A DNA stretch of 64,000 nt from Flavobacterium micromati (GTDB lineage: Bacteria > Bacteroidota > Bacteroidia > Flavobacteriales > Flavobacteriaceae). Position numbers and translations under genes: made by a program. The notes beneath the pieces are model-generated. The model ran no database searches. It worked only from the letters and a program-made list of their open reading frames with translations, and was not told the DNA's origin. The stretch spans positions 1 through 64,000 of the forward strand of contig NZ_FQWF01000005.1 in assembly GCF_900129585.1 (NCBI RefSeq). The letters are read 5' to 3'. Below are positions 46,527-54,636 of the stretch, one piece after another (the first letter of the stretch is position 1; each line of letters starts with the position of its first letter).

Positions 46527-47000
46527 TTACTTTATTAAATTAATTATTTCTTCTTCTGTTGGGTTTTTCTTTATCAGAATACCTTTTTCATTAAAAAGGT
46601 ACTGCGATGGTAACTCTTCAACTCCAAAAAGAAGTGCTGCTTTTGCATCAAATCCTTTTGAATCTATCAATTTTAAAAAGCTAATTTTGTCTTTTTCAAT
46701 TGCCTTCATCCATTTATTTGGATCAGTATCGATCGAAATTCCAATGATTTCAATTTTATCGGGATCCAGTTCTGCGTGAAGTTTTACCAACTTTTTATTG
46801 CCTAATCTGCAAGGTGCGCACCACGAAGCCCAAAAATCGATTAAGACATATTTATCTTTAAATTGATTGATATTTGTTTTTTCATTCGAACTATTCTGTA
46901 ATTCTAGCGATGGAAGTCTATCTCCCACTTTGACTTGTGCATTTGCATTGATGCTAAAAATTAACAGCAAAAATGCAAGTAGATTTATTTTGATATTCAT
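46527..47000 (-). CDS. TlpA-like periplasmic thioredoxin
   Basis: A 157-residue thioredoxin-fold protein with a signal peptide (MNIKINLLAFLLLIFSINANA) and an active site CAPC in DFWASWCAPCRLG, plus the AhpC/TSA-like opening VGDRLPSLELQ. It should reduce disulfides or metal-bound thiols in the periplasm. Three bases before the HMA gene, it may keep copper-binding cysteines reduced; TlpA proteins with such roles are known in cytochrome oxidase copper delivery. Confidence 0.88.
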   Translation of the reverse strand: MNIKINLLAFLLLIFSINANAQVKVGDRLPSLELQNSSNEKTNINQFKDKYVLIDFWASWCAPCRLGNKKLVKLHAELDPDKIEIIGISIDTDPNKWMKAIEKDKISFLKLIDSKGFDAKAALLFGVEELPSQYLFNEKGILIKKNPTEEEIINLIK

Positions 47001-47021
47001 TTTTTCGATGAGTTAATTTTA

Positions 47022-47058
47022 AAAGCAAAATCCTTTACTTGTAAAAGGATTTCGCTTT
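47022..47058 (-). terminator. Hairpin between HMA-DUF3347 and TlpA genes
   Basis: AAGCAAAATCCTTTAC and an opposite AAAAGGATTTCGCTT arm form a stem on the minus strand just past the HMA-DUF3347 stop. It could be a terminator or an attenuator that lowers expression of the downstream genes. Confidence 0.6.
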
Positions 47059-47063
47059 AATAA

Positions 47064-47924
47064 TTATTTAATAGTTTCAACGGTTTTACCACAACTCAAC
47101 ATTTGAGCTCCGTAATAAGGATTTTTAATAGAGCTATCTTTACTCAACCAATTAGCACCTTTACCTTTGTTAGCCATTGGACAAAACTGGTAATAAGTTG
47201 GTGTTGCGTCTTTTGACACTTTTATTAAATCATACATATTTTTTGACAACGTCATAAAATGATCTCTTTGATGAGTAACATCCTTAGTATCTGCAATATG
47301 CTCCGCATCTTCTTTTAACTCTTTGGTAACTTCCATCCAAACCATGTGAACATCCATTTCTAATTGATCCATTTTTACGGCATTAATCGCAGTCAGTAAT
47401 GTTGCTGATTTTTTAGAAGCTTCTACTCCATCGGTTTGGACTAATGCCTCTTTTACTTCAAAATAGGTATCAAAAACAGTATTTAATACGTTGTTTTCTT
47501 TTGACATTGTCTTATTGTCTTCCATTTCAGTACTTGTAGTTCCCTCATTAATGGCTGGGGTGCTTTCATTTGACGCTAGTGGGCTTCTATCATATTGACA
47601 ACAACCGTGTAGATTAGCATAAACATCGTTTGGTGCAAGAAATTTATCGCTATCATAACCAACTAATGCTACTCTCTTTAAGATCTCATCCTGATTTGTC
47701 TTTGTAGCATCGTATTTTAGTGTTGCCATTTTAGTGTCTTTGTTCCAATCTACGGCTGCTATATTTTTTAGATTGGCTGCTTTTTCGATAGTTGTTTTAC
47801 ACATACCGCAGTTTCCGTAGATTTTTACAGTTTCAGTTTTTGCATTTTTTATTTGTGCACTAGTGAATGTAATAGTTAGCAACATAGTTATTGCCAATCC
47901 TATTTTTGATATTGAATTTTTCAT
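47064..47924 (-). CDS. Exported HMA and DUF3347 domain protein
   Basis: A 286-residue exported protein with a signal peptide ending near TSAQ. The first domain is HMA with the metal motif YGNCGMC (about residues 35-41). A linker rich in Ser/Thr/Glu leads to a C-terminal DUF3347 domain (about residues 150-280) with a four-helix pattern and the FCPMANKGKGANWLS segment. DUF3347 occurs in Bacteroidota copper and CusAB clusters and may bind metal. It is preceded by two palindromes at 47942-47961 and 48019-48033. Confidence 0.9.
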   Translation of the reverse strand: MKNSISKIGLAITMLLTITFTSAQIKNAKTETVKIYGNCGMCKTTIEKAANLKNIAAVDWNKDTKMATLKYDATKTNQDEILKRVALVGYDSDKFLAPNDVYANLHGCCQYDRSPLASNESTPAINEGTTSTEMEDNKTMSKENNVLNTVFDTYFEVKEALVQTDGVEASKKSATLLTAINAVKMDQLEMDVHMVWMEVTKELKEDAEHIADTKDVTHQRDHFMTLSKNMYDLIKVSKDATPTYYQFCPMANKGKGANWLSKDSSIKNPYYGAQMLSCGKTVETIK

Positions 47925-47941
47925 TTAATAAAGATTTGTTC

Positions 47942-48033
47942 CAAAAGAATTGTTTCTTTTGAATTTGTTTTAGGAATATTTTTTAGAGAAATAACAACTT
48001 ATAAATATCAAATAGGTTAATCCAAATTGGATT
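47942..48033 (-). promoter_or_regulatory. Two palindromes in the promoter region of the HMA-DUF3347 gene
   Basis: CAAAAGAA-TTGT-TTCTTTTG (47942-47961) and AATCCAA-A-TTGGATT (48019-48033) are both perfect. The first lies about 18 bases upstream of the start, the second about 95 bases. They may be operator sites; function not shown by sequence alone. Confidence 0.35.
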
Positions 48034-48073
48034 CTATTTATTTTATAGTTGTAATAAATTTAGCGAATGCTAT

Positions 48074-48094
48074 AAAAAAGCCACAACTGTGGCT
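48074..48094 (-). terminator. Rho-independent terminator after the small Cys-rich gene
   Basis: AGCCACA/TGTGGCT arms with a 2-base loop followed by TTTTTT on the minus strand, starting 15 bases past the stop. Confidence 0.75.
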
Positions 48095-48108
48095 ACAAAA
48101 AATTGAAT

Positions 48109-48477
48109 TTAGCTTATTTTAGGAATAAGCCATATTGAGGTATAACCTGATGAAACAAAGGTTGTGGTATTATAAAAATTTTGTTTAATTGTCGGAAAAT
48201 CAAAATTATTGTGAGTGAAATCAAAGTCGTTAAACACAACTGAGCTATAATTAGCATTTACAGAGGTACAATTTGCATGCCCACATTTACCGTTGCAATT
48301 ATCGTTTTGATTTTTAGAATGACTTTCTTCAGAGCATTCTTTATGTTCCGATTTAGATGTCACTTCTTTTTTGCAACATTCTTTTGTTGATTGAGTTCCA
48401 CACGCATAAGTCAAACTTGGCAATAGTAATAAGCCAAGAGTTAGAATTATGATATATGCATGTAACTTTTTATTCAT
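48109..48477 (-). CDS. Small exported Cys/His-rich protein of the copper island
   Basis: A 122-residue protein with a signal peptide (cleavage near LTYA) followed by a stretch rich in Cys, Lys, Glu and His (ECCKKEVTSKSEHKECSEESH, CNGKCGHANC), and a C-terminal part rich in Phe/Asn/Thr that may form strands. It resembles no family that I recognise with confidence; composition and position suggest metal binding in the periplasm. It is the first gene of the copper island and has its own promoter-like box (TAAATTTG on the minus strand, 48482-48489). Confidence 0.7.
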   Translation of the reverse strand: MNKKLHAYIIILTLGLLLLPSLTYACGTQSTKECCKKEVTSKSEHKECSEESHSKNQNDNCNGKCGHANCTSVNANYSSVVFNDFDFTHNNFDFPTIKQNFYNTTTFVSSGYTSIWLIPKIS

Positions 48478-48481
48478 AGTG

Positions 48482-48547
48482 CAAATTTAGGAAATGTTTT
48501 TTTTAACATTTTAGTTTTTAACTTTTTGTTTGGTTTAAAAAGTTAAA
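48482..48547 (-). promoter_or_regulatory. Copper island promoter with two inverted repeats
   Basis: On the minus strand a -7-like TAAATTTG (48482-48489) precedes the small Cys-rich gene. Immediately upstream are AAATGTT-N6-AACATTT (48492-48511) and an 11-base-arm inverted repeat TTTAACTTTTT...AAAAAGTTAAA with a 9-base loop (48517-48547). The first would overlap the -33/-7 spacer, a classical operator position. Confidence 0.5.
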
Positions 48548-48565
48548 AAAAATACTATCAAAAAA

Positions 48566-48602
48566 AATCTATTACAGAAAGCCTTGGTTTCTGTAATAGA
48601 TT
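48566..48602 (-). terminator. Rho-independent terminator after the DEAD-box gene
   Basis: A perfect 15-base stem AATCTATTACAGAAA / TTTCTGTAATAGATT with a 7-base loop and T-run on the minus strand, 24 bases past the DEAD-box stop. Confidence 0.92.
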
Positions 48603-48625
48603 AATGAATCTATAAAAATGAATCA

Positions 48626-49963
48626 CTACTTCATTTTCTGTCTTTTAACCGGTTTTTCGGTTGGTTCATTTTTATTTTGCAGTAAATAATTAGCCAACAG
48701 TTTTTCGATCAATTCGTCTTTAGTTAAGTGATGAAAAACAGTTTTTATTTTTGTTTTCAACTCCGCATCCACTTCGTGGTTGGGTTTGGTTTTAAATATT
48801 TGCTTTGCCCATAAAAGGGTATTATTTTCTTCGATGCTTAATGCCGTTGGTTTATTAAATAGTGTAAATTTAATTCCCAACTCTTTTTCGAAATCAGCAA
48901 TTTCAGTTACTTCTTCCGGTTGTAAAACCGTTAAAGAAAGGCCCTTTGCTCCTGCTCTTGCCGTTCTTCCGCTACGGTGAACATAGGCTTCATAGGCATC
49001 TGGCAAATGGTAATTGACAACATACGAAATTTCTTTTACATCTATTCCTCTTGCAGCAAGATCAGTTGCGACTAATATATTGATATGTCCTTCACGAAAT
49101 TGCTCCATAATTCTATCTCGTATTCCTTGTGACAAACTACCATGCAACGCTCCTGATGAAAAACGATTGATCGCTAAATTTTTAGCCAATTTATTGACAG
49201 CAGCTTTAGTTTTGCAAAAAATAATTCCGCGTTCTCCTTCTTTCGAATTTAGGAAATGCATTAAAACATCTAGTTTTTCAATAGGATCAACAACAATATA
49301 TTGATGATCGATTCCTTGATTTCCTACTGTTTCCATGTTAGCACTAACTTGAACTACATTTTTGTTCAAATAGTTCTGAATCAGTTGTTTTATTGCTCCA
49401 GGCATCGTTGCCGAGAATAAAAAGGTTTTATGCTCTTTAGGTAATTCAGCTATTATTTCATCTAAGCCTTCTTTTAATATCGTAACCATTTCATCGGCTT
49501 CGTCGAGCACAAGGAATTTAGTTTCTTTTAAATTGATCGCTTTGCGCTGAATCAAATCAATCAAACGACCTGGAGTAGCTACAACAATGTGCGTAGGTAA
49601 AGCAAGGCGTTCTATTTGTGGTTTTATAGGAATTCCTCCACAGGTTACTGCTATAGAAACTTCTGGTAAAAAAGCCGCAAAAGATTCTAAATTTTTGAAT
49701 ATTTGCTGGCCAAGTTCTCTGGTTGGCGCTAGAATTACGGCTTGTACAACTGCAGAATTAGTATCAATTAATTGTAAAATAGGCAATCCAAAAGCAGCTG
49801 TTTTTCCAGTTCCAGTCTTAGCAAGTCCCACTAAATCGGTTTTGTTTGCTAACAATAACGGAATGGTTTTTTGTTGAATTTCTGTTGGTACTACAATTTT
49901 CAATTCGGTAATTGCTTTTACTAGAGGTGCTGAAATTCCTAAATCAGAGAATTGTTTTGACAT
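48626..49963 (-). CDS. DEAD-box RNA helicase
   Basis: A 445-residue ATP-dependent RNA helicase of the RhlE/CsdA type. In order: the Q motif (FSDLGISAPLVKAITELKIV... PTEIQ), Walker A AKTGTGKTAAFG (about residues 48-59), motif Ib/Ia region TPGRLID, DEAD at VLDEADEMV, the SAT motif LFSATMP and the C-terminal HRSGRTARAG. It would remodel RNA, for example in ribosome assembly or cold adaptation. Single gene with its own terminator. Confidence 0.95.
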   Translation of the reverse strand: MSKQFSDLGISAPLVKAITELKIVVPTEIQQKTIPLLLANKTDLVGLAKTGTGKTAAFGLPILQLIDTNSAVVQAVILAPTRELGQQIFKNLESFAAFLPEVSIAVTCGGIPIKPQIERLALPTHIVVATPGRLIDLIQRKAINLKETKFLVLDEADEMVTILKEGLDEIIAELPKEHKTFLFSATMPGAIKQLIQNYLNKNVVQVSANMETVGNQGIDHQYIVVDPIEKLDVLMHFLNSKEGERGIIFCKTKAAVNKLAKNLAINRFSSGALHGSLSQGIRDRIMEQFREGHINILVATDLAARGIDVKEISYVVNYHLPDAYEAYVHRSGRTARAGAKGLSLTVLQPEEVTEIADFEKELGIKFTLFNKPTALSIEENNTLLWAKQIFKTKPNHEVDAELKTKIKTVFHHLTKDELIEKLLANYLLQNKNEPTEKPVKRQKMK

Positions 49964-50009
49964 TGGTATTGGATTTTGTATTATAATAATGTTTTTTGAT
50001 TACCGTGAT

Positions 50010-50088
50010 CCATAGCCTCGATAGTAGCGACATCCTATTGTGGCGGGGTTCGCCGCAATAGATATAGCGAATAGCGGGATTAGCTCCT
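50010..50088 (+). ncRNA. Structured intergenic element, Flavo-1-like RNA motif
   Basis: Between two minus-strand helicase genes lies CATAGCCTCGATAGTAGCGA..., a GC-rich hairpin CTATTG-GGCGG-GTTC-CCGC-CAATAG (50035-50061), then GATATAGCGAATAGCGGGATTAGCTCC. The flanking half-sequences are conserved in a recurrent intergenic element of Flavobacterium and relatives that I recall as an RNA motif named Flavo-1. Strand follows that usual reading. The name is from memory and unverified; the structured, unusually GC-rich character is visible directly. Confidence 0.55.
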
Positions 50089-50096
50089 AATAAAAA

Positions 50097-51641
50097 TTAA
50101 TCTTCATCAGGTTCGTTCATGATTTTCTCACGATATTTTTTACCTGTCAACAAAATTAATTTTAATTTATAATCTTCAACAAGCCATTCGCGGTAGTTTT
50201 TACTGCACTGGCTCAAGCATTTAGAATAGCGCTTGATTCGGCAATCAATATCGTCTTCAAGCATTTTTCCTAATGTTTTTGCTTCTTGCAAAGTTTCAGA
50301 ATTGTCAACACACATCGCAGCATGTTGATCGAGTGATTTATCTAAAACTTCCTTAGAGCGCAAATTTTGTTTGATGATCAATTTGTGTTCTTCATCTACA
50401 TCAAAAGTAACAACAGCAGTTTTACTAAATTTTTCACGCAATTCTGGCGGCATGCTGTATTTAAAATATAGCTCAATTTCAGTATCGTCACGTAAATTTT
50501 CTAAATAAAATTCAGGTGATTTGAAAATATGTTGCCAATTTACGGGTTCACTCCACAAACCAAAACGTGCGGCGTTATTCCCTAAATCGATAACGTTGAA
50601 GCTATTTTTATTGGGTAATTTTCGAGAGCCGCGACCAATCATTTGGTAATACAGAGTCAACGATTTAGTTGCTCGATTTAAAATAATGGTTTCTACTGTA
50701 GGTTCATCAAAACCTGTTGTAAGAATTCCTACTGAGGTCAAAATAGCATCTGGAGTATGTTTGAACCAAAATAAAATCTCTTTTCGTTCTTCGGTGCTGC
50801 TGGTGTTGTCCAAATGGCGAATTTCATAACCTGCTTCTTTGAACGTTTCGTACACATACAAAGAAGTGTTGATTCCGTTATTAAAAATCAAGGTTTTTTT
50901 ACCAATAGATTTCTCGGTGTAGGCATGCAGTAACTTTTCTTGCATGGCCATATTGGTATATAGATCATCAGATGATTTCACCGTGTAATCTCCGTTAATT
51001 CCAACTTTCAGCGACGTTAGACCTACATCGTAACTGTAAGTTATTGCTTTCGCCAAAAAACCTTTGTCAATCAAAGAACTAATGGTGTCTCCCACAATTA
51101 GTTCATCATAGCTTTCGTGCATTGGCAACTTTATGTTTGAACTCAAAGGGGTTGCAGTAACTCCAAGAATAAAAGCATTTTTGAAAGAACTCAGTAATTT
51201 TCTAAAAGAATTATAATGCGCCTCATCGATAATTACGAGACCAATGTTGTCCAAATGTAATTTTTCATCATTGATACGGTTTTTCAACGTTTCTACCATG
51301 GCTACAAAACAAGAATAATCGTTTTGATCCGGGAGTTCTTTTACTTTGCTATTGATGATTTTGTTTTTGACATCAAAACCTTTCAACATTTTTGAAGTTT
51401 GCTTACAAAGTTCAATCCGGTGTGTTAACACCACTACTTTTTTATCGTGTTTTGATAAGTAGCGACGAACGATTTCTGAGAAAACAACTGTTTTTCCGCC
51501 ACCGGTGGGCAATTGATATAATAAATGATGTTGACGAGGGCCATTATCGATACGTTCAAAGATGGCATCTATGTCTCCTTTTTGGTAGGCATAAAGTTCT
51601 TTTTTGTCTTCGATTTCAATTTCTATACTGTTTTGCGACAT
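50097..51641 (-). CDS. DEAD/DEAH-box superfamily 2 helicase
   Basis: A 514-residue helicase of the SSL2/RAD25-like (XPB-related) or ERCC3-type branch. The N-terminal start YQKGDIDAIFERI leads to Walker A LPTGGGKTVVFSEI (about residues 44-57), DEAH motif IIDEAHYNS, the GVTATP motif, and C-terminal helicase motif VI QMIGRGSRKLP. The C-terminal ~150 residues are a further helical part. Probable role in DNA repair or restart; no nuclease partner is adjacent. Confidence 0.9.
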   Translation of the reverse strand: MSQNSIEIEIEDKKELYAYQKGDIDAIFERIDNGPRQHHLLYQLPTGGGKTVVFSEIVRRYLSKHDKKVVVLTHRIELCKQTSKMLKGFDVKNKIINSKVKELPDQNDYSCFVAMVETLKNRINDEKLHLDNIGLVIIDEAHYNSFRKLLSSFKNAFILGVTATPLSSNIKLPMHESYDELIVGDTISSLIDKGFLAKAITYSYDVGLTSLKVGINGDYTVKSSDDLYTNMAMQEKLLHAYTEKSIGKKTLIFNNGINTSLYVYETFKEAGYEIRHLDNTSSTEERKEILFWFKHTPDAILTSVGILTTGFDEPTVETIILNRATKSLTLYYQMIGRGSRKLPNKNSFNVIDLGNNAARFGLWSEPVNWQHIFKSPEFYLENLRDDTEIELYFKYSMPPELREKFSKTAVVTFDVDEEHKLIIKQNLRSKEVLDKSLDQHAAMCVDNSETLQEAKTLGKMLEDDIDCRIKRYSKCLSQCSKNYREWLVEDYKLKLILLTGKKYREKIMNEPDED

Positions 51642-52015
51642 TGCTTCTTATTGGATTTTTGCAAAAATACGCCTAAAAAACAGTTTAAGTCTAATTTTTA
51701 ATTAAAAATATAGTGGAATCATTAAATAATTTTAATTTATGCAGCTACATGCTATTCGATAAAAGTAAATAAATTTTGTTTTTTTGTCTAATCTAAAAAA
51801 TCTGTTTTGCTGTGTATCATAATTTTAAATTATTTTATGAAATAGTTGATACCATTTATGTTTTGAATTTACTGTTAAAAAGAATTGAAATTTGTCAGGT
51901 TGTACACATCATCATGATTATAGTAAAACACGAAACGTTGTTTGTAAGTCGTTCGTAATCTCGACTGCGCTCGATTTGAAAAAAACATGACAGTAATTTC
52001 AAAGACTATTTAGTA
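51642..52015. other. Intergenic gap with a dispersed-repeat-like element
   Basis: 374 bases with no gene. Position 51958-51976 carries ATCTCGA-CTGCGC-TCGAT, an inverted repeat resembling the TCGAGCGCAGTCGA element scattered in Bacteroidota genomes. No tRNA or other gene was found. Confidence 0.5.
51958..51976. repeat. TCGA...CTGCGC...TCGA inverted repeat, dispersed element remnant
   Basis: A short palindromic unit in an otherwise AT-rich gap; its likeness to a repeat seen widely in flavobacterial genomes is from memory. Only one copy is visible in this window. Confidence 0.45.
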
Positions 52016-52543
52016 TTAGTATTCAAATCGCTCTATAACCGCATTAAATTCAGATTCATTAGACCATTTTTGAGAGATAGTTTGATTGTGAATTTCAATA
52101 ATTCTTGGTTTAAATTCTGCAAGTATTCCATTAGCAATTAAATAGATTACAGCTTGTTCAAAGGAATTAAACATGCTTTTGTAAAATAGTTCGTGCTTGA
52201 TTATATTTTCTGAGGCAAAGGTTTGTGCAATTTCAATATTATACAACATTACATCAGCGATTAAAAAAGGATCCACACCAAGAACAATAAAATGTTTGAT
52301 ATATTTTTGAGCAACTGAACGTCTCATCTTTGGTTTACTCCTTCTTCCTAATTTTTTAAAAGGAAAATATTCCTGTGAAATTTTTAATTTGCATTGCTGC
52401 AAAAGCGTTTCTTCCTTTGGATTAAAAACAAAATCATAATAGACTTTCACTGGACTAAATTTCTCGTACAATTCGACGATCTGTTCTTCGAGTTGTTCTT
52501 TATTTAATTCTGCTAAATATTTTTTTAAATCGCGTTTGCTCAT
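52016..52543 (-). CDS. DUF6155-like conserved protein
   Basis: About 175 residues starting at 52543 (MSKRDLKKYLAEL); a TTG two codons upstream is not needed. The N-terminus with KRDLKKYLAELNKEQLEEQIVELYEKF and the mid motif PKMRRSVAQKYIKHFIVLGVDP resemble DUF6155 proteins. No catalytic motif or membrane segment is evident; it appears a soluble helical protein. Function unknown. Confidence 0.75.
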   Translation of the reverse strand: MSKRDLKKYLAELNKEQLEEQIVELYEKFSPVKVYYDFVFNPKEETLLQQCKLKISQEYFPFKKLGRRSKPKMRRSVAQKYIKHFIVLGVDPFLIADVMLYNIEIAQTFASENIIKHELFYKSMFNSFEQAVIYLIANGILAEFKPRIIEIHNQTISQKWSNESEFNAVIERFEY

Positions 52544-52645
52544 TATCAAAGTTTAAGAATACAAAAGTAAATTACTTTAGTAATCCGTGCACTTAAAATC
52601 AATGTTAATACTTATTTTTGCAGATTAAAATTAAAAATAATTAAA

Positions 52646-52924
52646 ATGCTTAAGATTTTTAAAGTTACCGCAATTGTAGAAGGAATCTCTGCCATTCTAT
52701 TATTTTTCTTTGCTATGCCAATGAAATATATTTTTAATGATCCTTATTATGTTAAACATATTGGAATGGCCCACGGAGTATTATTTACTTTATATATTGT
52801 TCTAGCAACAATCCTTTATTTTAAAGAAAAGTGGGATTTTAAGAAATATTTTATCATTTGTATTGCGTCAATTCCTCCTTTTGGTACTTTTTACATAGAA
52901 CGAAAATATCTTAAAAATGTATAG
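52646..52924 (+). CDS. DUF3817 family membrane protein
   Basis: A 92-residue protein with three hydrophobic helices and the opening FKVTAIVEGISAILLFFFAMPMKY, typical of DUF3817. Such small proteins are widespread in Bacteria and of unknown function. Its stop overlaps the start of the MscS gene by eight bases, so the two are likely translated from one message. Confidence 0.85.
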   Translation: MLKIFKVTAIVEGISAILLFFFAMPMKYIFNDPYYVKHIGMAHGVLFTLYIVLATILYFKEKWDFKKYFIICIASIPPFGTFYIERKYLKNV

Positions 52925-54176
52925 TTATGTGGAGAAGTTATTTCATCTTCTATATCCTATTTTTAGAAAATGGGGATTAGGAAGTAGCTCTGCTTCGTAC
53001 TTAAGTTTGCTGTTAAATATTGTATTACTATGCTTCTTAGCGTACGGTATTTATATAATTTTCAGGCTCACTCTAGTTACCATAATGGTTTTAATTGCTC
53101 AAAAAACTAAAACAAAATTTGATGATTTACTAGTAACTAATAAGACTGCAAAATATATTGCACATTTAATTCCGTTGCTATTTATTTATAAATCAGTACC
53201 AATAATTTTAGATCGATATCAATACTGGGAGGATATATTTGGAAAATTTGTTGGTATCTATATCGTCGTATTGCTTTTATGGATCGTCCGAACTATTTTC
53301 AATGCGTTACGTGACTATTTAAAACTAATGCCGCGCTATAGCGACAAACCTATTGACAGTTTCATTCAGGTTATTATGATTGTGTTATGGGCTTTTGGGA
53401 TTGCAGTAATTATTTCCAAATTATTTAATATCAATCAAAAAGAACTTTTAACTATTTTAGGAGCTGTTTCGGCAGTAATTATTTTAATATTCAGAGACAC
53501 TATTTTAGGATTTGTTTCAAGCGTTCAAGTTTCTATCAACGACATGGTTCGCATAGGTGATTGGATTACAATGGATCGCTTTGGTGCTGATGGTGATGTA
53601 ATTGAAATAAATCTAGCTACCGTAAAAGTTCGAAATTTTGATAATACAACTACTACTATTCCTACTTATAGTTTGAGTTCTGATTCCTTTCAAAACTGGC
53701 GAGGAATGCTTAATTCTGATGGAAGACGAATTAAAAGACATATTCTTATAAAAACAAGTAGCATTCGATTTTTAGAAGAAGCGGAATTAGAAAACTTAAA
53801 AAAAATTCAACTGTTATCGACTTTTATCGACACTAGAAAAGTAGAAATTAACAATTATAATTCAATCCATAACATTGACAAGTCTTTGCCTATCAATGGT
53901 CGGAATATGACTAATTTGGGTTTATTTAGAAAATATATCACCGAGTATTTACACCAGCATCCATCATTGAATAAAGATATGTTAATGCTGTGTCGTCAGT
54001 TACAATCAACCTCGCATGGAGTTCCGCTTGAAGTTTACGCATTTTCGAGCGATAAACGATTTGAAAATTACGAATATATTATGTCAGATATTTTTGATCA
54101 TGTTATTGCTTCGGTGCGTTATTTTGACCTAGAAATTTTTGAAACTTTAACAGAAAACCACGATTTAACAACTTAG
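52917..54176 (+). CDS. MscS family mechanosensitive channel (YbdG-like)
   Basis: A 419-residue membrane protein of the small-conductance mechanosensitive channel family. About five transmembrane helices precede the pore helix and MscS beta domain with the segment DMVRIGDWITMDRFGADGDVIEINLATVKVRNFDNTTTTIP. The size matches E. coli YbdG/MscM (415 aa). It should open on membrane tension during hypoosmotic shock. Co-translated with the DUF3817 gene. Its 3' end is antisense to a decayed thioesterase. Confidence 0.88.
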   Translation: MYSYVEKLFHLLYPIFRKWGLGSSSASYLSLLLNIVLLCFLAYGIYIIFRLTLVTIMVLIAQKTKTKFDDLLVTNKTAKYIAHLIPLLFIYKSVPIILDRYQYWEDIFGKFVGIYIVVLLLWIVRTIFNALRDYLKLMPRYSDKPIDSFIQVIMIVLWAFGIAVIISKLFNINQKELLTILGAVSAVIILIFRDTILGFVSSVQVSINDMVRIGDWITMDRFGADGDVIEINLATVKVRNFDNTTTTIPTYSLSSDSFQNWRGMLNSDGRRIKRHILIKTSSIRFLEEAELENLKKIQLLSTFIDTRKVEINNYNSIHNIDKSLPINGRNMTNLGLFRKYITEYLHQHPSLNKDMLMLCRQLQSTSHGVPLEVYAFSSDKRFENYEYIMSDIFDHVIASVRYFDLEIFETLTENHDLTT

Positions 54177-54177
54177 T

Positions 54178-54567
54178 TGAGTTTGAAAGGTGTCTTATTT
54201 TTTTTATAATCGATCTTTTTACAAAGTCGATACTTAATTTTCCTTGAGCTTTTGGTTTTCCATTTTCATCTAAATTTACTATTGTAGTTTGTGCATTCAT
54301 CATATTTCTAGCCGCACTTTTTAAAGTTATTGAGGTATTTCCAAATTTTATAATATCAATCCCAATTTCTATAATTTTTACTTGTTGTTCGGAACTTACA
54401 AAATTAATTTCCGTCAACTACTTTGCGAGAGCTTTAGTATTTTAAAGTTGGATTATGTTATGCCCATTGAGTTCTTGATCAATCCGAGCTGATAACTTAT
54501 CCTAATTTAAAGTTCCATTGGAATTCAAATCGTCGAGTTTAATCGATTTTCGGATTTGAAATCTCAT
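54178..54567 (-). pseudogene. Decayed acyl-CoA thioesterase (4HBT/hot-dog family)
   Basis: Reading the minus strand from an ATG at 54567 gives RKSIKLDDLNSNGTL, then IDQELNGHNIIQL, EINFVSSEQQVKIIEIGID, KFGNTSITLKSAARN and VNLDENGKPK, which follow the YciA-type thioesterase order (KPEDLNANGTLFGG, WIDEEA, VTKFM, INFVSSAKQGDIIEIG, GTTSITL, DENGKP). Three in-frame stops (codons 22, 42 and 50) and missing residues, including most of the GG loop, break it. The reading frame itself is not shifted. The 3' end is approximate, near the converging MscS stop. Confidence 0.85.
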
Positions 54568-54636
54568 AATTTTTTTTTCAAAGTCATAATTTTAATCTTT
54601 TTCTATTGCATTTTTTTTTACTTTTAAAGAAAAAAA

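Noticed and set aside
38481-48625. Integrative element or genomic island boundaries around the copper genes
   Set aside because: No integrase, transposase, direct repeat or tRNA was found at the borders, so mobility is not claimed.
54103-54417. A 104-residue minus-strand frame read as an intact gene
   Set aside because: It is only the C-terminal part of a thioesterase with upstream in-frame stops; its last ~35 residues are antisense to mscS. Listed as a pseudogene instead.
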